A stretch of DNA of 64,000 nucleotides, taken from NCBI GenBank assembly GCA_964434425.1, contig CAYSVH010000002.1, positions 186,001-250,000 of the forward strand, given 5' to 3'. The notes under the pieces were generated by a model. The model was not told the origin of the DNA. It made no database searches and worked only from the letters and a program-made list of their open reading frames with translations. The stretch's first letter is position 1. Every line of letters begins with the position of its first letter. The DNA comes from CALMEC01 sp964434425 (GTDB lineage Bacteria; Actinomycetota; Thermoleophilia; Miltoncostaeales; Miltoncostaeaceae). Below, in pieces: positions 1-10,013 of the stretch. The position numbers were made by a program, and so were the translations under genes.

Positions 1-1
1 G

Positions 2-940
2 GACGTACTGGCGAAGGGACCGCACCACGGTCGCGTGATCGTCGCCGACGCCGGCGACATCTCGCCGACCGTCCACCTGGCCGACCGCGCCGTGGAGGTC
101 CCGCTGGTGAACGACCCCGGGTACCCGGACGCCATCCTCCGGGTCTGCGCCGAGAACGACATCACCGCGGTGCTGCCGGTGTCGGACCTCGACCCGGTGA
201 TCCTGGCGAAGCTGGCCCCCACGCTCCGCGAGGCGGGCACGACGGTCTTCCTGCCGACGCCCGAGGTCGCCCTCGGATGCCAGGACAAGTGGGACTGCCA
301 CCTCATGCTGACCGAGGCCGGCCTGCCCTCGCCGCCGACATGGCTGGCCGACGAGACGGACCCGGCCGACATGACGTTCCCGATCATGCTGAAGCCCCGC
401 ATGGGCTTCGCCGCGCGGCACATCTACCGCGCGGAGGACGCCGAGGAGCTCGCCTTCTACGAGCGCCGGTCACCGCTCACGAGCGTGTACCAGCAGGCGC
501 TCGACGGAACGGAGTTCTCGATCGACTGCCTGGGCGATCTGGAGGGGCGTGCCCTGGGCGCCATCCCGCGGGCGATGCTGCAGGCCAAGGGCGGCGAGCA
601 GCACAAGGGCGAGACACTGGACGACCCGCAGCTGGTCGACCTGGCCGTCACCACCGTCGAGAGGCTCGGGCTCGTGGGCCCCTCCACGATCCAGTGCTTC
701 CGGAAGGACGGCGAGATCCAGGGCATCACCGACATCAACACCCGCTTCGGCGGCGGTTTCCCGCTGCCCCTGGCGGCCGGAGGACGCTACCCGGAGCTCA
801 TCGTGCGCATGGCCGCCGGCGAGCATCCGGAGTCGCGCGTCGGCATGCACACACCCGGTGTCGTGCTCAGCCGATTCCTCTCGGAGGTCATCCTGGAACG
901 CACACCCACGGGCCTTCGGGCCGTCCCCCTCGATCGCTAG
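2..940 (+). CDS. ATP-grasp enzyme, CarB/PylC-like (5' partial)
   Basis: The reading frame is already open at base 2, so the true start and probably the N-terminal pre-ATP-grasp lobe lie outside the window; the first in-window GTG is at 35. The visible ~312 residues have the order of a carbamoyl-phosphate synthase-like ATP-grasp protein: end of a Rossmann-like lobe (PVSDLDPV), the QDKWDCHLMLTEAGLPSPP helix, the ATP-binding strand FPIMLKPRMGFAARH, and the metal-binding end ITDINTRFGGGFPL. Such enzymes ligate a carboxylate to an amine or similar nucleophile using ATP. The substrate cannot be read here. It sits just before polysaccharide genes, so a role in modifying an envelope precursor is an inference. 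Confidence 0.8.
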   Translation, partial: DVLAKGPHHGRVIVADAGDISPTVHLADRAVEVPLVNDPGYPDAILRVCAENDITAVLPVSDLDPVILAKLAPTLREAGTTVFLPTPEVALGCQDKWDCHLMLTEAGLPSPPTWLADETDPADMTFPIMLKPRMGFAARHIYRAEDAEELAFYERRSPLTSVYQQALDGTEFSIDCLGDLEGRALGAIPRAMLQAKGGEQHKGETLDDPQLVDLAVTTVERLGLVGPSTIQCFRKDGEIQGITDINTRFGGGFPLPLAAGGRYPELIVRMAAGEHPESRVGMHTPGVVLSRFLSEVILERTPTGLRAVPLDR

Positions 941-943
941 GTT
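938..943 (+). promoter_or_regulatory. Putative -10 element, leaderless promoter of Wzz-like gene
   Basis: TAGGTT ends 6 nt before the ATG at 950 and overlaps the stop codon of the preceding gene. The spacing predicts transcription starting at or next to the ATG, and no Shine-Dalgarno sequence is visible. The same arrangement recurs throughout the window. Confidence 0.45.
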
Positions 944-949
944 TGCCGG

Positions 950-1753
950 ATGGAATCGCGTGATGTGACCCTTCGGGACTACTTTCGTGTGTTCGCCGAG
1001 GGGAAGTGGGCCCTCATCATCGGCGCGGTGGCGGTGGCACTCGTGGCCTTCGCGATCAGCCTCACACGGCCCGTCACGTACTCGGCCGAGGCCCTCGTCT
1101 ACATGGGCGTCGCCACCAACAGCTCGGGCCAGCCGATGTCGACGCCCTTCACCACGCCGGTGACGGCGGCACGGACCCTCAAGGGGGACGGCCTGGTGGC
1201 GGGAACGGCCGAGCGCAGCGGCCTCGACCTGCAGCGTGTGCGCGACGGCATCGACGCGACGGTCGACCGCGTGCCCGGCGCCGCCGGCGGCAACCAGCCC
1301 ACCGTCGCCATCCTCACGTTCACCGATCGGGATAAGGACGTCGCACTCTCGGGCGCCAACGCGTACGCGGAGGCGGCGCTCGCCGAGGTCAGGGGCGGCT
1401 ACGACGCCATCCTCGGTGCCTGGCGCACCAGCGCCGCGACCGCGGAGGCCCGCGTGGTGCAGACGCAGGCGAACATCCTCCGCCTCTCCCGTCAGGGCGG
1501 GTCCGAGAGCGCCCTCGCCGCCCTTCAGACCCAGCTGGCCGACAACATCCGCGCCGCCAACGACGCCAGGATCGGTGCCGCCACCCAGGCGCAGTTCGCC
1601 CCCAACATCGTGTCGCGCGCCGAGACCGTGTCGGCGTCGGCCACCTCACGCACCCGCCTGACCACCGCGATCTTCGGAGCGTTCATCGGGCTGGTCCTGG
1701 GTGCGATCGTCGCGCTCATCTGGAAGGGAAGCCCCGCTGAAGCCGATCGCTGA
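950..1753 (+). CDS. Wzz/YveK-like polysaccharide chain-length/export regulator
   Basis: 267 residues. An N-terminal cytoplasmic stretch is followed by a membrane segment (about residues 20-40), a ~190-residue extracytoplasmic part rich in Ala/Gln helices, and a second membrane segment near the C-terminus (FGAFIGLVLGAIVALIW). This two-helix layout is that of Wzz/YveK chain-length determinants, which act with a Wzy- or ABC-type export system to set polymer length. There is no attached tyrosine-kinase domain. The first gene of the envelope-polysaccharide run, it probably has its own leaderless promoter. Sequence identity looks low, so the family call rests on topology and context. Confidence 0.7.
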   Translation: MESRDVTLRDYFRVFAEGKWALIIGAVAVALVAFAISLTRPVTYSAEALVYMGVATNSSGQPMSTPFTTPVTAARTLKGDGLVAGTAERSGLDLQRVRDGIDATVDRVPGAAGGNQPTVAILTFTDRDKDVALSGANAYAEAALAEVRGGYDAILGAWRTSAATAEARVVQTQANILRLSRQGGSESALAALQTQLADNIRAANDARIGAATQAQFAPNIVSRAETVSASATSRTRLTTAIFGAFIGLVLGAIVALIWKGSPAEADR

Positions 1754-3185
1754 ACGCTGGGCCTGCGTGATCGGGGTGGCGGTGCTCGCGCTCGCCGGCT
1801 GCGGTGGCGACTCGTCCGACGACACCACCACGACGACGGATCGCGATCCCCCTGCCGCGGAGCGCATCGTCGAGGTCGTGAACGGCGACACCGACGCCCG
1901 CATCACCCAGGCCATCGTCGCCCCGGTGTTCCCGAACGCGTCCGAGCCCGGCCAGGTGATCCCGTTCACGGACGGCGGTTTCCCGCTTCCGGGCGACGCG
2001 ACCGGCGTCTACGTCCGGTACGGGCCGTTCGGCGAGCGCTACCAGGCCGTTCCGGCCGACGCGCCCCGGCGGATCCGTGTCCCGCTCTTCGACCCCGGCC
2101 TGCAGGCCCCGCAGTACGGCGACAACACGAACCGCACCCGCTTCAACCCGCGCATCTCGGTGCCACCGCCCTCCGCGTCGGGCGCACCACGGTGGAAGCA
2201 CACCGGCAAGGCGCTCCTCGAGTTCCCGCCCGTCGTCTGGCAGGGGACGGCCGTGTTCGGCAACAACGTCGGCCGGGTCTTCTTCTACGACGTCCAAACC
2301 GGCCTGAAACGCTGGGACGTCAAGCACACGCGGCCCGGTGGGCTCATGGCGGCGTCACCCGCGATCTATCCGCGGCCGGACGGTGCCACGGTGATCGTGG
2401 CCAGTATGGACGGGCTCGTGAACTCGTACAACCTCCGCTCCGCCGGGCGGCGGCGCGAGGCGTGGACACGTCCGTTCTCCACCGGAGGCAGCGCCATCGA
2501 GACCTCGCCGCTCGTCGTCGGCGACAGCGTCTTCGTCGGCGACCACGGCGGCAGCCTCTACAAGCTGAACGCCATGACGGGCGAGAAGCAGTGTGCCCGA
2601 GGCGCCTCCGGCGCGATCAAGGGGAGCGCCGCCCAGTACGGGGACAACATCATCTTCGCCGACTACGCCGGCTACGTGTACTCGATGCGCGCTCGCGACT
2701 GCGAGATCGTCTGGAAGCGGCATCTCGGCGGGAAGTTCTACGGCGGACCGGGGATCCAGGGCTCGACGATCGTCATCGGGAACATCGCCAACGCCGTCTA
2801 CGGCATCAACGCGGACACCGGAAACACCATCTGGCGGGTCCCCACGGGCAACATGGTCTACTCCAGCCCGGCCATCGCCCGCGGGGTGGTGTACATCGGG
2901 TCGTACGACCACCACCTCCGGGCCCTCCGCCTGTCGGACGGGAAGGAGCTCTGGCGCTACAACGTGGGGGGTCCCATCTCGGGCAGCGCCACCGTGATCG
3001 ATGACCTGGTCTACGTGTCGCGCCTGGCCCGGCGGGGACAGGCCGACGCCACCTTCGCCATCAACACGAAGACGCAGCGGGTCGTCTGGCAGTCCGAGGA
3101 CGGGCGCTACTCGCCCGCCGTCGCCGCCGGCCGCACCCTCTTCATCGTCGGACGGACCACCCTGTATGCGTATCGGGCGCCGTAG
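1701..3185 (+). CDS. PQQ-like beta-propeller lipoprotein
   Basis: The protein begins with a lipoprotein signal (VLALAGC, Cys acylation site), followed by an acidic Thr-rich linker. From about residue 130 it has repeated blades of the PQQ/BamB type, each with a G-x-x-Y-x-L/I-D...TG-x-x-x-W pattern. It should be anchored outside the membrane. BamB-like propellers bind partner proteins, whereas enzymatic PQQ dehydrogenases carry extra catalytic residues not seen here. The start is uncertain. GTG 1701 gives a long pre-signal. A CTG at 1737 sits 6 nt after AAGGGAA and gives an ideal signal peptide. GTG 1767 would leave almost no n-region. It is paralogous to the next gene, which overlaps its 3' end by 20 bases. 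Confidence 0.8.
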   Translation: MRSSRSSGREAPLKPIAERWACVIGVAVLALAGCGGDSSDDTTTTTDRDPPAAERIVEVVNGDTDARITQAIVAPVFPNASEPGQVIPFTDGGFPLPGDATGVYVRYGPFGERYQAVPADAPRRIRVPLFDPGLQAPQYGDNTNRTRFNPRISVPPPSASGAPRWKHTGKALLEFPPVVWQGTAVFGNNVGRVFFYDVQTGLKRWDVKHTRPGGLMAASPAIYPRPDGATVIVASMDGLVNSYNLRSAGRRREAWTRPFSTGGSAIETSPLVVGDSVFVGDHGGSLYKLNAMTGEKQCARGASGAIKGSAAQYGDNIIFADYAGYVYSMRARDCEIVWKRHLGGKFYGGPGIQGSTIVIGNIANAVYGINADTGNTIWRVPTGNMVYSSPAIARGVVYIGSYDHHLRALRLSDGKELWRYNVGGPISGSATVIDDLVYVSRLARRGQADATFAINTKTQRVVWQSEDGRYSPAVAAGRTLFIVGRTTLYAYRAP

Positions 3186-4389
3186 GCTCGTCGCCGCGAT
3201 CGCGACGGCGGTCGTGCTCATCCTGGTGGGTGGGTTCCTCGCCTGGCGCCTCGGCGGTGGCGACGGGGACGTCCAGGGTTCGACCACGGGGTTCATCGCG
3301 ACCGACACCACGGCCGACGTGCCCTCCGGTTCCTGGCCCGAGTACGGGCATGACGCCGCACGCACCCGCGCCAACACCGAGTTGACGAACATCCGGCCGC
3401 CGTACCGGCGCCTGTGGACACACGACGCCCGGTCGCTGATGGAGTTCCCCCCGTCCATCGTCGACGACCGCGTCATCGGCGGCGCCAACGACGGGCACAC
3501 GTTCGCCCTCGACCTCACGACCGGCCGGCAGATCTGGCGCACCGAGCTCGACGGCCTGATCGCATCGAGCCCCGCCGTCTGGAACGACGTCGCCTACTTC
3601 ACCACCACCAAGGGTCGCATCGTCGCCCTCGACGCGGCGACGGGTGAGCGCATCTGGGTGCGCCGCATCGGTCGTGCCAGCGAGTCGTCGCCGCTGGTGC
3701 TCGGCAACGCCATCTACGTGGGGACGCTCGACGGCGAGGTCATGCGCCTCGACGCCCGCACCGGCAGGACCGTCTGGACGGCCGCGGCCGGTGGCGACGT
3801 GAAGTCGAGCCTGGCCGAGTCGGGTCCCAACGTCATCGCGACGGACTACGCCGGCGAGATCCGTGCCTTCGCCAAGTCGAACGGCCGGCTGGTGTGGCGT
3901 CGCGAGAGCCCCGGCGAGCGTTTCAAGGGCCCCGGCCGGTTCTACGCCGGGCCCGCCGTCGCTCATGGACGCGTCTTCGTCGGCAACATCAACAACCGGA
4001 TCGTGGCCCTCCAGGCCGACACCGGCGAGGTGGCCTGGGTCCGGTCGGCCGGCGACTACGTCTACTCCAGCGCGGCCGTGGCGAAGCGCACCGTCTTCGT
4101 CGGAAGCTACGACCACAGGCTGTACGCCCTCGACGCCGTCACCGGCCGGCCGCGCTGGACGTTCGACGCCGGTGAGCGCATCAGCGGATCGGCCACGGTG
4201 ATCGGCGACATCGTCTACGTCTCGACGCTCGCCCCGAAGGGCCGCCTCGGCACCACCTTCGGCATCGACGTCACCAGCGGCGAGCGCATCTGGACCTTCC
4301 CGGACGGTCGCTACACGCCCGCGGTCGCCGTCGACGACACCCTCGTGATCGTCGGCCGCGAGAAGCTGTACGGGTTCACCCCTCGGTGA
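3166..4389 (+). CDS. Membrane-anchored PQQ-like beta-propeller protein
   Basis: 407 residues from the ATG at 3166, which overlaps the preceding gene. The N-terminus MRIGRRRLVAAIATAVVLI is a positively charged signal-anchor rather than a lipobox. The rest is a beta-propeller of the PQQ/BamB repeat type (for example ALDLTTGRQIWRTELDG and ALDAATGERIWVRRIG). It aligns with its upstream neighbour along nearly the whole propeller, including the WPEYGHDAARTR entry and the final GRYTPAVAVDDTLVIVG blade. That indicates tandem duplication. Its stop overlaps the GTG of murJ, so it is co-translated with the flippase. A scaffold role at the envelope is inferred, not shown. Confidence 0.8.
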   Translation: MRIGRRRLVAAIATAVVLILVGGFLAWRLGGGDGDVQGSTTGFIATDTTADVPSGSWPEYGHDAARTRANTELTNIRPPYRRLWTHDARSLMEFPPSIVDDRVIGGANDGHTFALDLTTGRQIWRTELDGLIASSPAVWNDVAYFTTTKGRIVALDAATGERIWVRRIGRASESSPLVLGNAIYVGTLDGEVMRLDARTGRTVWTAAAGGDVKSSLAESGPNVIATDYAGEIRAFAKSNGRLVWRRESPGERFKGPGRFYAGPAVAHGRVFVGNINNRIVALQADTGEVAWVRSAGDYVYSSAAVAKRTVFVGSYDHRLYALDAVTGRPRWTFDAGERISGSATVIGDIVYVSTLAPKGRLGTTFGIDVTSGERIWTFPDGRYTPAVAVDDTLVIVGREKLYGFTPR

Positions 4390-5945
4390 AACAGGGGGCC
4401 ATCGCCCGCGCCGCCGCCATCGTGGCGGCCTTCAGCATTCTCTCCCGCGTCCTGGGTTTCGCCCGCGAGGCGGTCCTCTCACGGGTGTTCGGCACCACGG
4501 GCCCCGGCGGCGACCAGGCCGACGCGTACGTCCAGTCGCTCTTCATCGTCAACACGGTCGCGGCCGTCTTGCTGTACGCGCTGGTCACGATCGTCATCCC
4601 GGCCTTCGAGCACGAACGACGCGATCGCGGCGAGAACTCGGCGTGGTCGCTGCTCTGGGCGATCGGCACCTGGGTGTGCCTGGCGCTGATCGCGATGGGC
4701 GGGTTCATGGCCCTGTGGCCCGAGGCGCTGACCGCGCTCTTCCAGATGAAGCCCGAGGCCGCACAGATCATGAACGAGCTCGTGCGGATCATGTCGGCGG
4801 GCCTGGCGCTGCAGGGGCTCTCGGCGCTCCTGACGGCCGTCCTCCAGTCACAGCGACGCTTCGTCGGGCCGGCGGCCGTCGGCGTGGCCTTCAACCTCGG
4901 CATCATGATCGGCCTCGCCGTCGGCGGAGGGACGGTCCGAGCGGCATCGTGGGGCGTGGTGGCCGGCGCCGCCGCACAGGTCCTCCTCCAGCTGCCACAG
5001 CTCATCATCGTGCTGCGGCGTGCACGGGCCGGTGGCCCCCATCTGCACCACCCCCGCCTCCGCACCGTCGGGATCCTGGCCATCCCGGTCCTCGCCGCCT
5101 CGATCCTGCAGCAGATCAACGGGTACACCGACAAGTTGTTCGCCAATCAGCTGAACGAGTCGGGACGAGCGGCGGCGCTGAACTGGGCGAACCAGGCGGG
5201 CCAGGCGCCCCGCGCCCTGCTCCTGGTGCCGCTGCTCACCCCGCTCTTCCCGGCCATCGCCCGCCTCGTCGCCCAGGATCGCCGCACCGACACCGCGCGG
5301 GCGTTCCGCCGCGCCGCCGACGTGATGGGTCTCGTGTCCCTGCCCATGACGGCGGTGCTCCTCGCCTTTCCCAACGAGATCGCGCGCGTGATGTTCGGGG
5401 GCGCCAAATGCGGTGCCGACTGCGTCTCCGACATCGCGTCCCCCCTGCGCTTCTACGCCCTGGGGACATGGGCGGCGTTCATCGGGTACCTGCACAACCG
5501 GATGCTGTCGGCCATGAACCAGACACGGGCGATCATGAACGCCACGGTCCTCACGGTGGTCGTCACGATCGTCCTCGACATCATCCTCCTGAAGCCGATG
5601 GGCCTGGCCGGTCTCGCACTGGCGACATCGATCGGCGTCATCGTCAACACCGTCGTGACCGGCTGGATGGTTCGCCGGAACCTCCGCGAGCTCGCCGTCC
5701 GCGGCCTCGTCTCCGAGCAGGGCCGTATCGCGGTGGCCGCACTGATGGGCGGCGTGGCCGCTGTCGCCGCGAACCCCCTGATCCCGACCGGCGCGGACGG
5801 CGCGCTCGTCGACACCCTGATCGGCATCACCGCCAAGAGCATGATCGGTCTCGTCGTCTTCGTCGCCGTCGCCTGGTTCGTCGCCCCGACGGCCCTGCGG
5901 GAGGGGGCGAACGCGTTCCGCTCGGTGATCGGTCGGCGACGGTGA
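4386..5945 (+). CDS. murJ: MurJ/MVIN-type lipid II flippase
   Basis: 519 residues with about 14 hydrophobic segments. The N-terminus has the MOP-superfamily/MVIN signature SILSRVLGFAREAVLSRVFG, and the loop AANQINGYTDKLF-like stretch (QQINGYTDKLFANQL) matches the family. MurJ moves lipid-linked disaccharide-pentapeptide across the cytoplasmic membrane for peptidoglycan synthesis. Paralogues can flip other undecaprenyl-linked glycans. GTG 4386 overlaps the previous TGA (GTGA). Because it lies among polysaccharide genes rather than in the dcw cluster, an exopolysaccharide flippase role remains possible. Confidence 0.85.
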   Translation: MKQGAIARAAAIVAAFSILSRVLGFAREAVLSRVFGTTGPGGDQADAYVQSLFIVNTVAAVLLYALVTIVIPAFEHERRDRGENSAWSLLWAIGTWVCLALIAMGGFMALWPEALTALFQMKPEAAQIMNELVRIMSAGLALQGLSALLTAVLQSQRRFVGPAAVGVAFNLGIMIGLAVGGGTVRAASWGVVAGAAAQVLLQLPQLIIVLRRARAGGPHLHHPRLRTVGILAIPVLAASILQQINGYTDKLFANQLNESGRAAALNWANQAGQAPRALLLVPLLTPLFPAIARLVAQDRRTDTARAFRRAADVMGLVSLPMTAVLLAFPNEIARVMFGGAKCGADCVSDIASPLRFYALGTWAAFIGYLHNRMLSAMNQTRAIMNATVLTVVVTIVLDIILLKPMGLAGLALATSIGVIVNTVVTGWMVRRNLRELAVRGLVSEQGRIAVAALMGGVAAVAANPLIPTGADGALVDTLIGITAKSMIGLVVFVAVAWFVAPTALREGANAFRSVIGRRR

Positions 5946-7408
5946 GGTCCGCGCGCCTCACCACCGCCCTGGTCCTCGCCGGGATCGTCGCGGCGGGCCT
6001 GGTGCTGCGCATCGCCGGTTACGTCGGACCGTCGTTCGCGTGGGCGTCCGACGAGTCACGGTTCATCGCCCTCGTCCAGAACATGGCGAACGGGTACTTC
6101 CCGTCCGGGCCGGCGGAGTGGTTCGGGACACGCCTGGTGATGCTGGCACCGCCCGCCGGGATCTTCCGGGTCTTCGGATCCGGGGACCACCAGGCCGCGG
6201 TCTGGCCGACCCTCTGGTCGCTCGCCGCGATCGTCGTGACGTACCTCCTCGGCCGCGAGATCGCGTCGCGCCGGGTGGGGCTCGTGGCGGCCTCCGTCGT
6301 CGCGTTCACACCCATCGAGGTGCGCCTCGGCACGGTGCTCCGCCCCGACGCGATCGCGCCGGCCATCGTGGCGTTCGCCGTCTGGTTCGGCCTTCGCGCC
6401 GGTCGTCCGGACGCACGCCGCTGGTGGGCCTTCGGCGCCGGGCTCGCCCTGGGCGCCGGCTGGTCGGTGCGGGAGAACGCGCTCCTCATCGCACCGATCG
6501 TCCTTCTCGCCGGATGGGCCGGTCTGCGTCGCGGGATCCTCCCGGCCCTCGGCGGGCTGGCGGTCATCCCGGCGCTGGCCGCGCTCGTGTTCGCGATCGG
6601 ATCGGGCAGCCCGCTCACTCCGCTGGTGGGCGCGGGCACCGAGGGCGTGTTCCGCAACCCCGTCGCGGCGTGGAACTGGGACGACTCCTACATGTCGATG
6701 CTGTGGGAGGGGGCCTTCGACCCACGGAGCCTGCTCTTCCTCGCGCTGCCCGTGATGGTCGTGGCGATCGCCGTGGTCATCGCCCGCAGGGACCGACGAG
6801 CGATCCTGCCCGGCCTCTGGTGCGCCCTGGCCGCCGTCTACCTGGAGTTCGGCACGCTGATCAACCTCGCGAAACCCAATCGCTACCTCACGCTTCTCTC
6901 CATTCCGGCGGCACTCATCATCGCCCTCGCGGTGGATGGCCGGCTGGTGTGGCTGACGGCCCCGGCCGTGGCTCTCGCGGCGTCGATATGGGTATTGTGG
7001 ACCGTCCCGGCCCGTGACCTGCGGAGCGACGACGTCGCCCTGTTCGCGCGTGTCTCGGAACGACTGTCGACGCTGCCGGAGGGACCGGTCATCACCGAGA
7101 GCTACACCTGGCTCGCCAAGCTGGACACGTATCGCGCGCGTCACCGCCTGGCGATCCCGAAGGTCGAGGATCCGGCCTTCGTCTCACCGGCGCGCGCACG
7201 TGAGCTTCGGCTCATGGACCCGCTTCCCGACCCCGGGCGCGCGCGGGGCGGATATGTGATCACCGGGCCCGTCCATCCCCGCGTCGGCTGGCCGCGCAAC
7301 TGGGACGCGTTCCGTGAGGAGTACCGGCGGGTGGTGCCCCCGACCTCGCGGCTCGAGTTGGTGGAGGACCTGGGGCGCGCGAGGATCTGGCGTTGGGCGG
7401 CGCCGTGA
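5942..7408 (+). CDS. GT-C glycosyltransferase, family 39/ArnT-like, integral membrane
   Basis: 488 residues from GTG 5942, chosen because it overlaps the murJ stop as GTGA. There are about ten membrane segments. The first extracytoplasmic loop contains FAWASDESRF, the Asp-Glu pair expected for GT-C transferases that use polyprenyl-phosphate sugars as donors. The soluble C-terminal part (from about residue 370) is typical of the PMT/ArnT group. It likely adds a sugar on the outer face of the membrane. The next gene is a polyprenyl-phosphate sugar synthase-like GT2, which would supply the donor, so the two make a coherent pair. The acceptor is unknown. Confidence 0.8.
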   Translation: MRSARLTTALVLAGIVAAGLVLRIAGYVGPSFAWASDESRFIALVQNMANGYFPSGPAEWFGTRLVMLAPPAGIFRVFGSGDHQAAVWPTLWSLAAIVVTYLLGREIASRRVGLVAASVVAFTPIEVRLGTVLRPDAIAPAIVAFAVWFGLRAGRPDARRWWAFGAGLALGAGWSVRENALLIAPIVLLAGWAGLRRGILPALGGLAVIPALAALVFAIGSGSPLTPLVGAGTEGVFRNPVAAWNWDDSYMSMLWEGAFDPRSLLFLALPVMVVAIAVVIARRDRRAILPGLWCALAAVYLEFGTLINLAKPNRYLTLLSIPAALIIALAVDGRLVWLTAPAVALAASIWVLWTVPARDLRSDDVALFARVSERLSTLPEGPVITESYTWLAKLDTYRARHRLAIPKVEDPAFVSPARARELRLMDPLPDPGRARGGYVITGPVHPRVGWPRNWDAFREEYRRVVPPTSRLELVEDLGRARIWRWAAP

Positions 7409-8091
7409 TCGGCGTCGTGATCCCCGCCCTGAACGAGTCTCCGACGGTCGGCGCCGTCGTCGAGCGCACGATCGCCACGATCCCGGACGCCGTCGTGGTG
7501 GTGGTGGACGACGCGTCCGACGACGGAACCGATCGCATCGCCCGCGAGGCGGGCGCCCGCGTGATCGTCAACGGGACGTCCCTGGGCTACGCCGGCGCTC
7601 TCTGCGCCGGGTACCGGGCCGTGATCGAGGCGGGCGCCGACCGGGTCCTCCAGCTGGACGCCGACGGCCAGCACACACCGGAGGAGCTTCCCGGCCTGCT
7701 CGCGGCGCTCGACACGTACGACCTCGTCATCGGCTCGCGCTTCCTCGGAGCCGGCTACCCGATGACGCGCGCACGCCGCATCGGGATCGAGGCGTGCCGC
7801 TTCATGGCCCGCCCGCTGGGCGTCAACGTGACGGATCCCACATCCGGCATCCGGGCGATGCGCCTGTCCGTCGCCCGGCCCCTGGCCGAGTCGGGCTATC
7901 CGGACGACCTCACCGAGTCGACGTTTCTCATCTGGGTGGCCCGCCGAGGCCTGTCGATCGGGGAGGTGCCCGTGACGATGCGCCCGGCACCCGGCTCGCA
8001 GTCCATGCACGATGGCATGGCGGGCATCATCCATTTCGGCCGCATCGTTCGATCCACACTGGGAATGGCCCTACGTCGAAGGGGACGCTGA
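7405..8091 (+). CDS. GT2 glycosyltransferase, polyprenyl-phosphate sugar synthase-like
   Basis: 228 residues from GTG 7405, which overlaps the previous TGA; an in-frame TTG at 7393 is less likely. The GT-A fold is clear: IGVVIPALNES start, VVVVVDDASDDGT nucleotide-binding Asp, LQLDADGQHTPEELP (the DxD-type motif), then GSRFLGAGYPMTRARR. This pattern matches dolichyl/undecaprenyl-phosphate mannose or glucose synthases, which make the lipid-linked sugar used by GT-C enzymes. There are no C-terminal membrane helices, so it is a soluble, DPM1-like form. Context supports donor supply for the preceding membrane transferase. Confidence 0.85.
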   Translation: MIGVVIPALNESPTVGAVVERTIATIPDAVVVVVDDASDDGTDRIAREAGARVIVNGTSLGYAGALCAGYRAVIEAGADRVLQLDADGQHTPEELPGLLAALDTYDLVIGSRFLGAGYPMTRARRIGIEACRFMARPLGVNVTDPTSGIRAMRLSVARPLAESGYPDDLTESTFLIWVARRGLSIGEVPVTMRPAPGSQSMHDGMAGIIHFGRIVRSTLGMALRRRGR

Positions 8092-8095
8092 CCGC

Positions 8096-9043
8096 ATGTC
8101 CGTTCAAACCTGTCTGATCACCGGCGGTGCCGGCTTTCTCGGATCGCACCTGTGCGACCGCCTCATCGCCGAGGGCAGTCGCGTCATCTGCGTCGACAAC
8201 CTCGACACCGGTTCGCTCGAGAACATCGCCCACATCCGCGACCCGCGTTTCGAGTTCCTCCAGCACGACATGGTCGAGCACCTCGAGTTCCCCGACCGGG
8301 TCGACGAGGTGTACCACCTGGCGTCGCCGGCCAGCCCCATCGACTATCTGCGGCTCCCGCTGCACACGCTGAAGGTCGGCTCATACGGCACGCACAACGC
8401 GCTCGGCCTCGCCAAGCGCCACCGCGCCCGCTTCCTGCTGGCGTCGACCAGCGAGGTTTACGGCGACCCCCAGGTGCATCCTCAGCCCGAGAGCTACTGG
8501 GGACACGTCAACCCCATCGGTCCCCGCGGCGTCTACGACGAGGCGAAGCGGTACGCCGAGGCCCTCACGATGGCGTACCACCGCCAGCAGGGCGTCGACA
8601 CCAAGATCGTCCGGATCTTCAACACCTACGGTCCCCGCATGCGTCCCAACGACGGCCGCGCGGTGCCCACCTTCCTCCGGCAGGCCCTGGCCAACAAGCC
8701 GCTCACCGTGTTCGGCGACGGCAGTCAGACCCGCTCGTTCTGCTTCGCGACGGACCTCGTCGAGGGACTCGTCCGGCTCATCCGCGCCGACTACCACCTC
8801 CCGGTCAACATCGGGAACCCGGGTGAGTTCACGGTGCTCGACCTGGCCGAGACCATCATCCGCCTCACCGGCAGCGCGTCGGCGGTGGTCTTCGAGGCCC
8901 TGCCACAGGACGATCCGGCGATCCGGCAGCCGGACATCGGCCTGGCCCGGGCCCAGCTCGGATGGGAGCCGTCGATCGACCTCGAGCGCGGCCTGACGAT
9001 GACCATCGCCGCGATCCGCGACACCGAGCGCGACCGGACCTGA
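8096..9043 (+). CDS. NAD-dependent epimerase, UDP-glucuronate decarboxylase-like
   Basis: 315 residues from ATG 8096, preceded by AAGGGGA. It is an extended SDR: GGAGFLGSHL binds NAD, HLASPASPIDY is the hallmark of the UXS/UDP-glucuronate decarboxylase subgroup, and YDEAKRYAE gives the catalytic Tyr-Lys with STSEVYGDP as the Ser/Thr motif. It also has RIFNTYGPRM and a GDGSQTRSFCF substrate loop. The predicted reaction is UDP-glucuronate to UDP-xylose, a precursor for the polysaccharide made by this locus. A dTDP-glucose 4,6-dehydratase-like activity is a weaker alternative. It is the last gene of the polysaccharide run. Confidence 0.85.
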   Translation: MSVQTCLITGGAGFLGSHLCDRLIAEGSRVICVDNLDTGSLENIAHIRDPRFEFLQHDMVEHLEFPDRVDEVYHLASPASPIDYLRLPLHTLKVGSYGTHNALGLAKRHRARFLLASTSEVYGDPQVHPQPESYWGHVNPIGPRGVYDEAKRYAEALTMAYHRQQGVDTKIVRIFNTYGPRMRPNDGRAVPTFLRQALANKPLTVFGDGSQTRSFCFATDLVEGLVRLIRADYHLPVNIGNPGEFTVLDLAETIIRLTGSASAVVFEALPQDDPAIRQPDIGLARAQLGWEPSIDLERGLTMTIAAIRDTERDRT

Positions 9044-9053
9044 GTCCCGAGGC

Positions 9054-9984
<931 letters not shown>

Positions 9985-10013
<29 letters not shown>

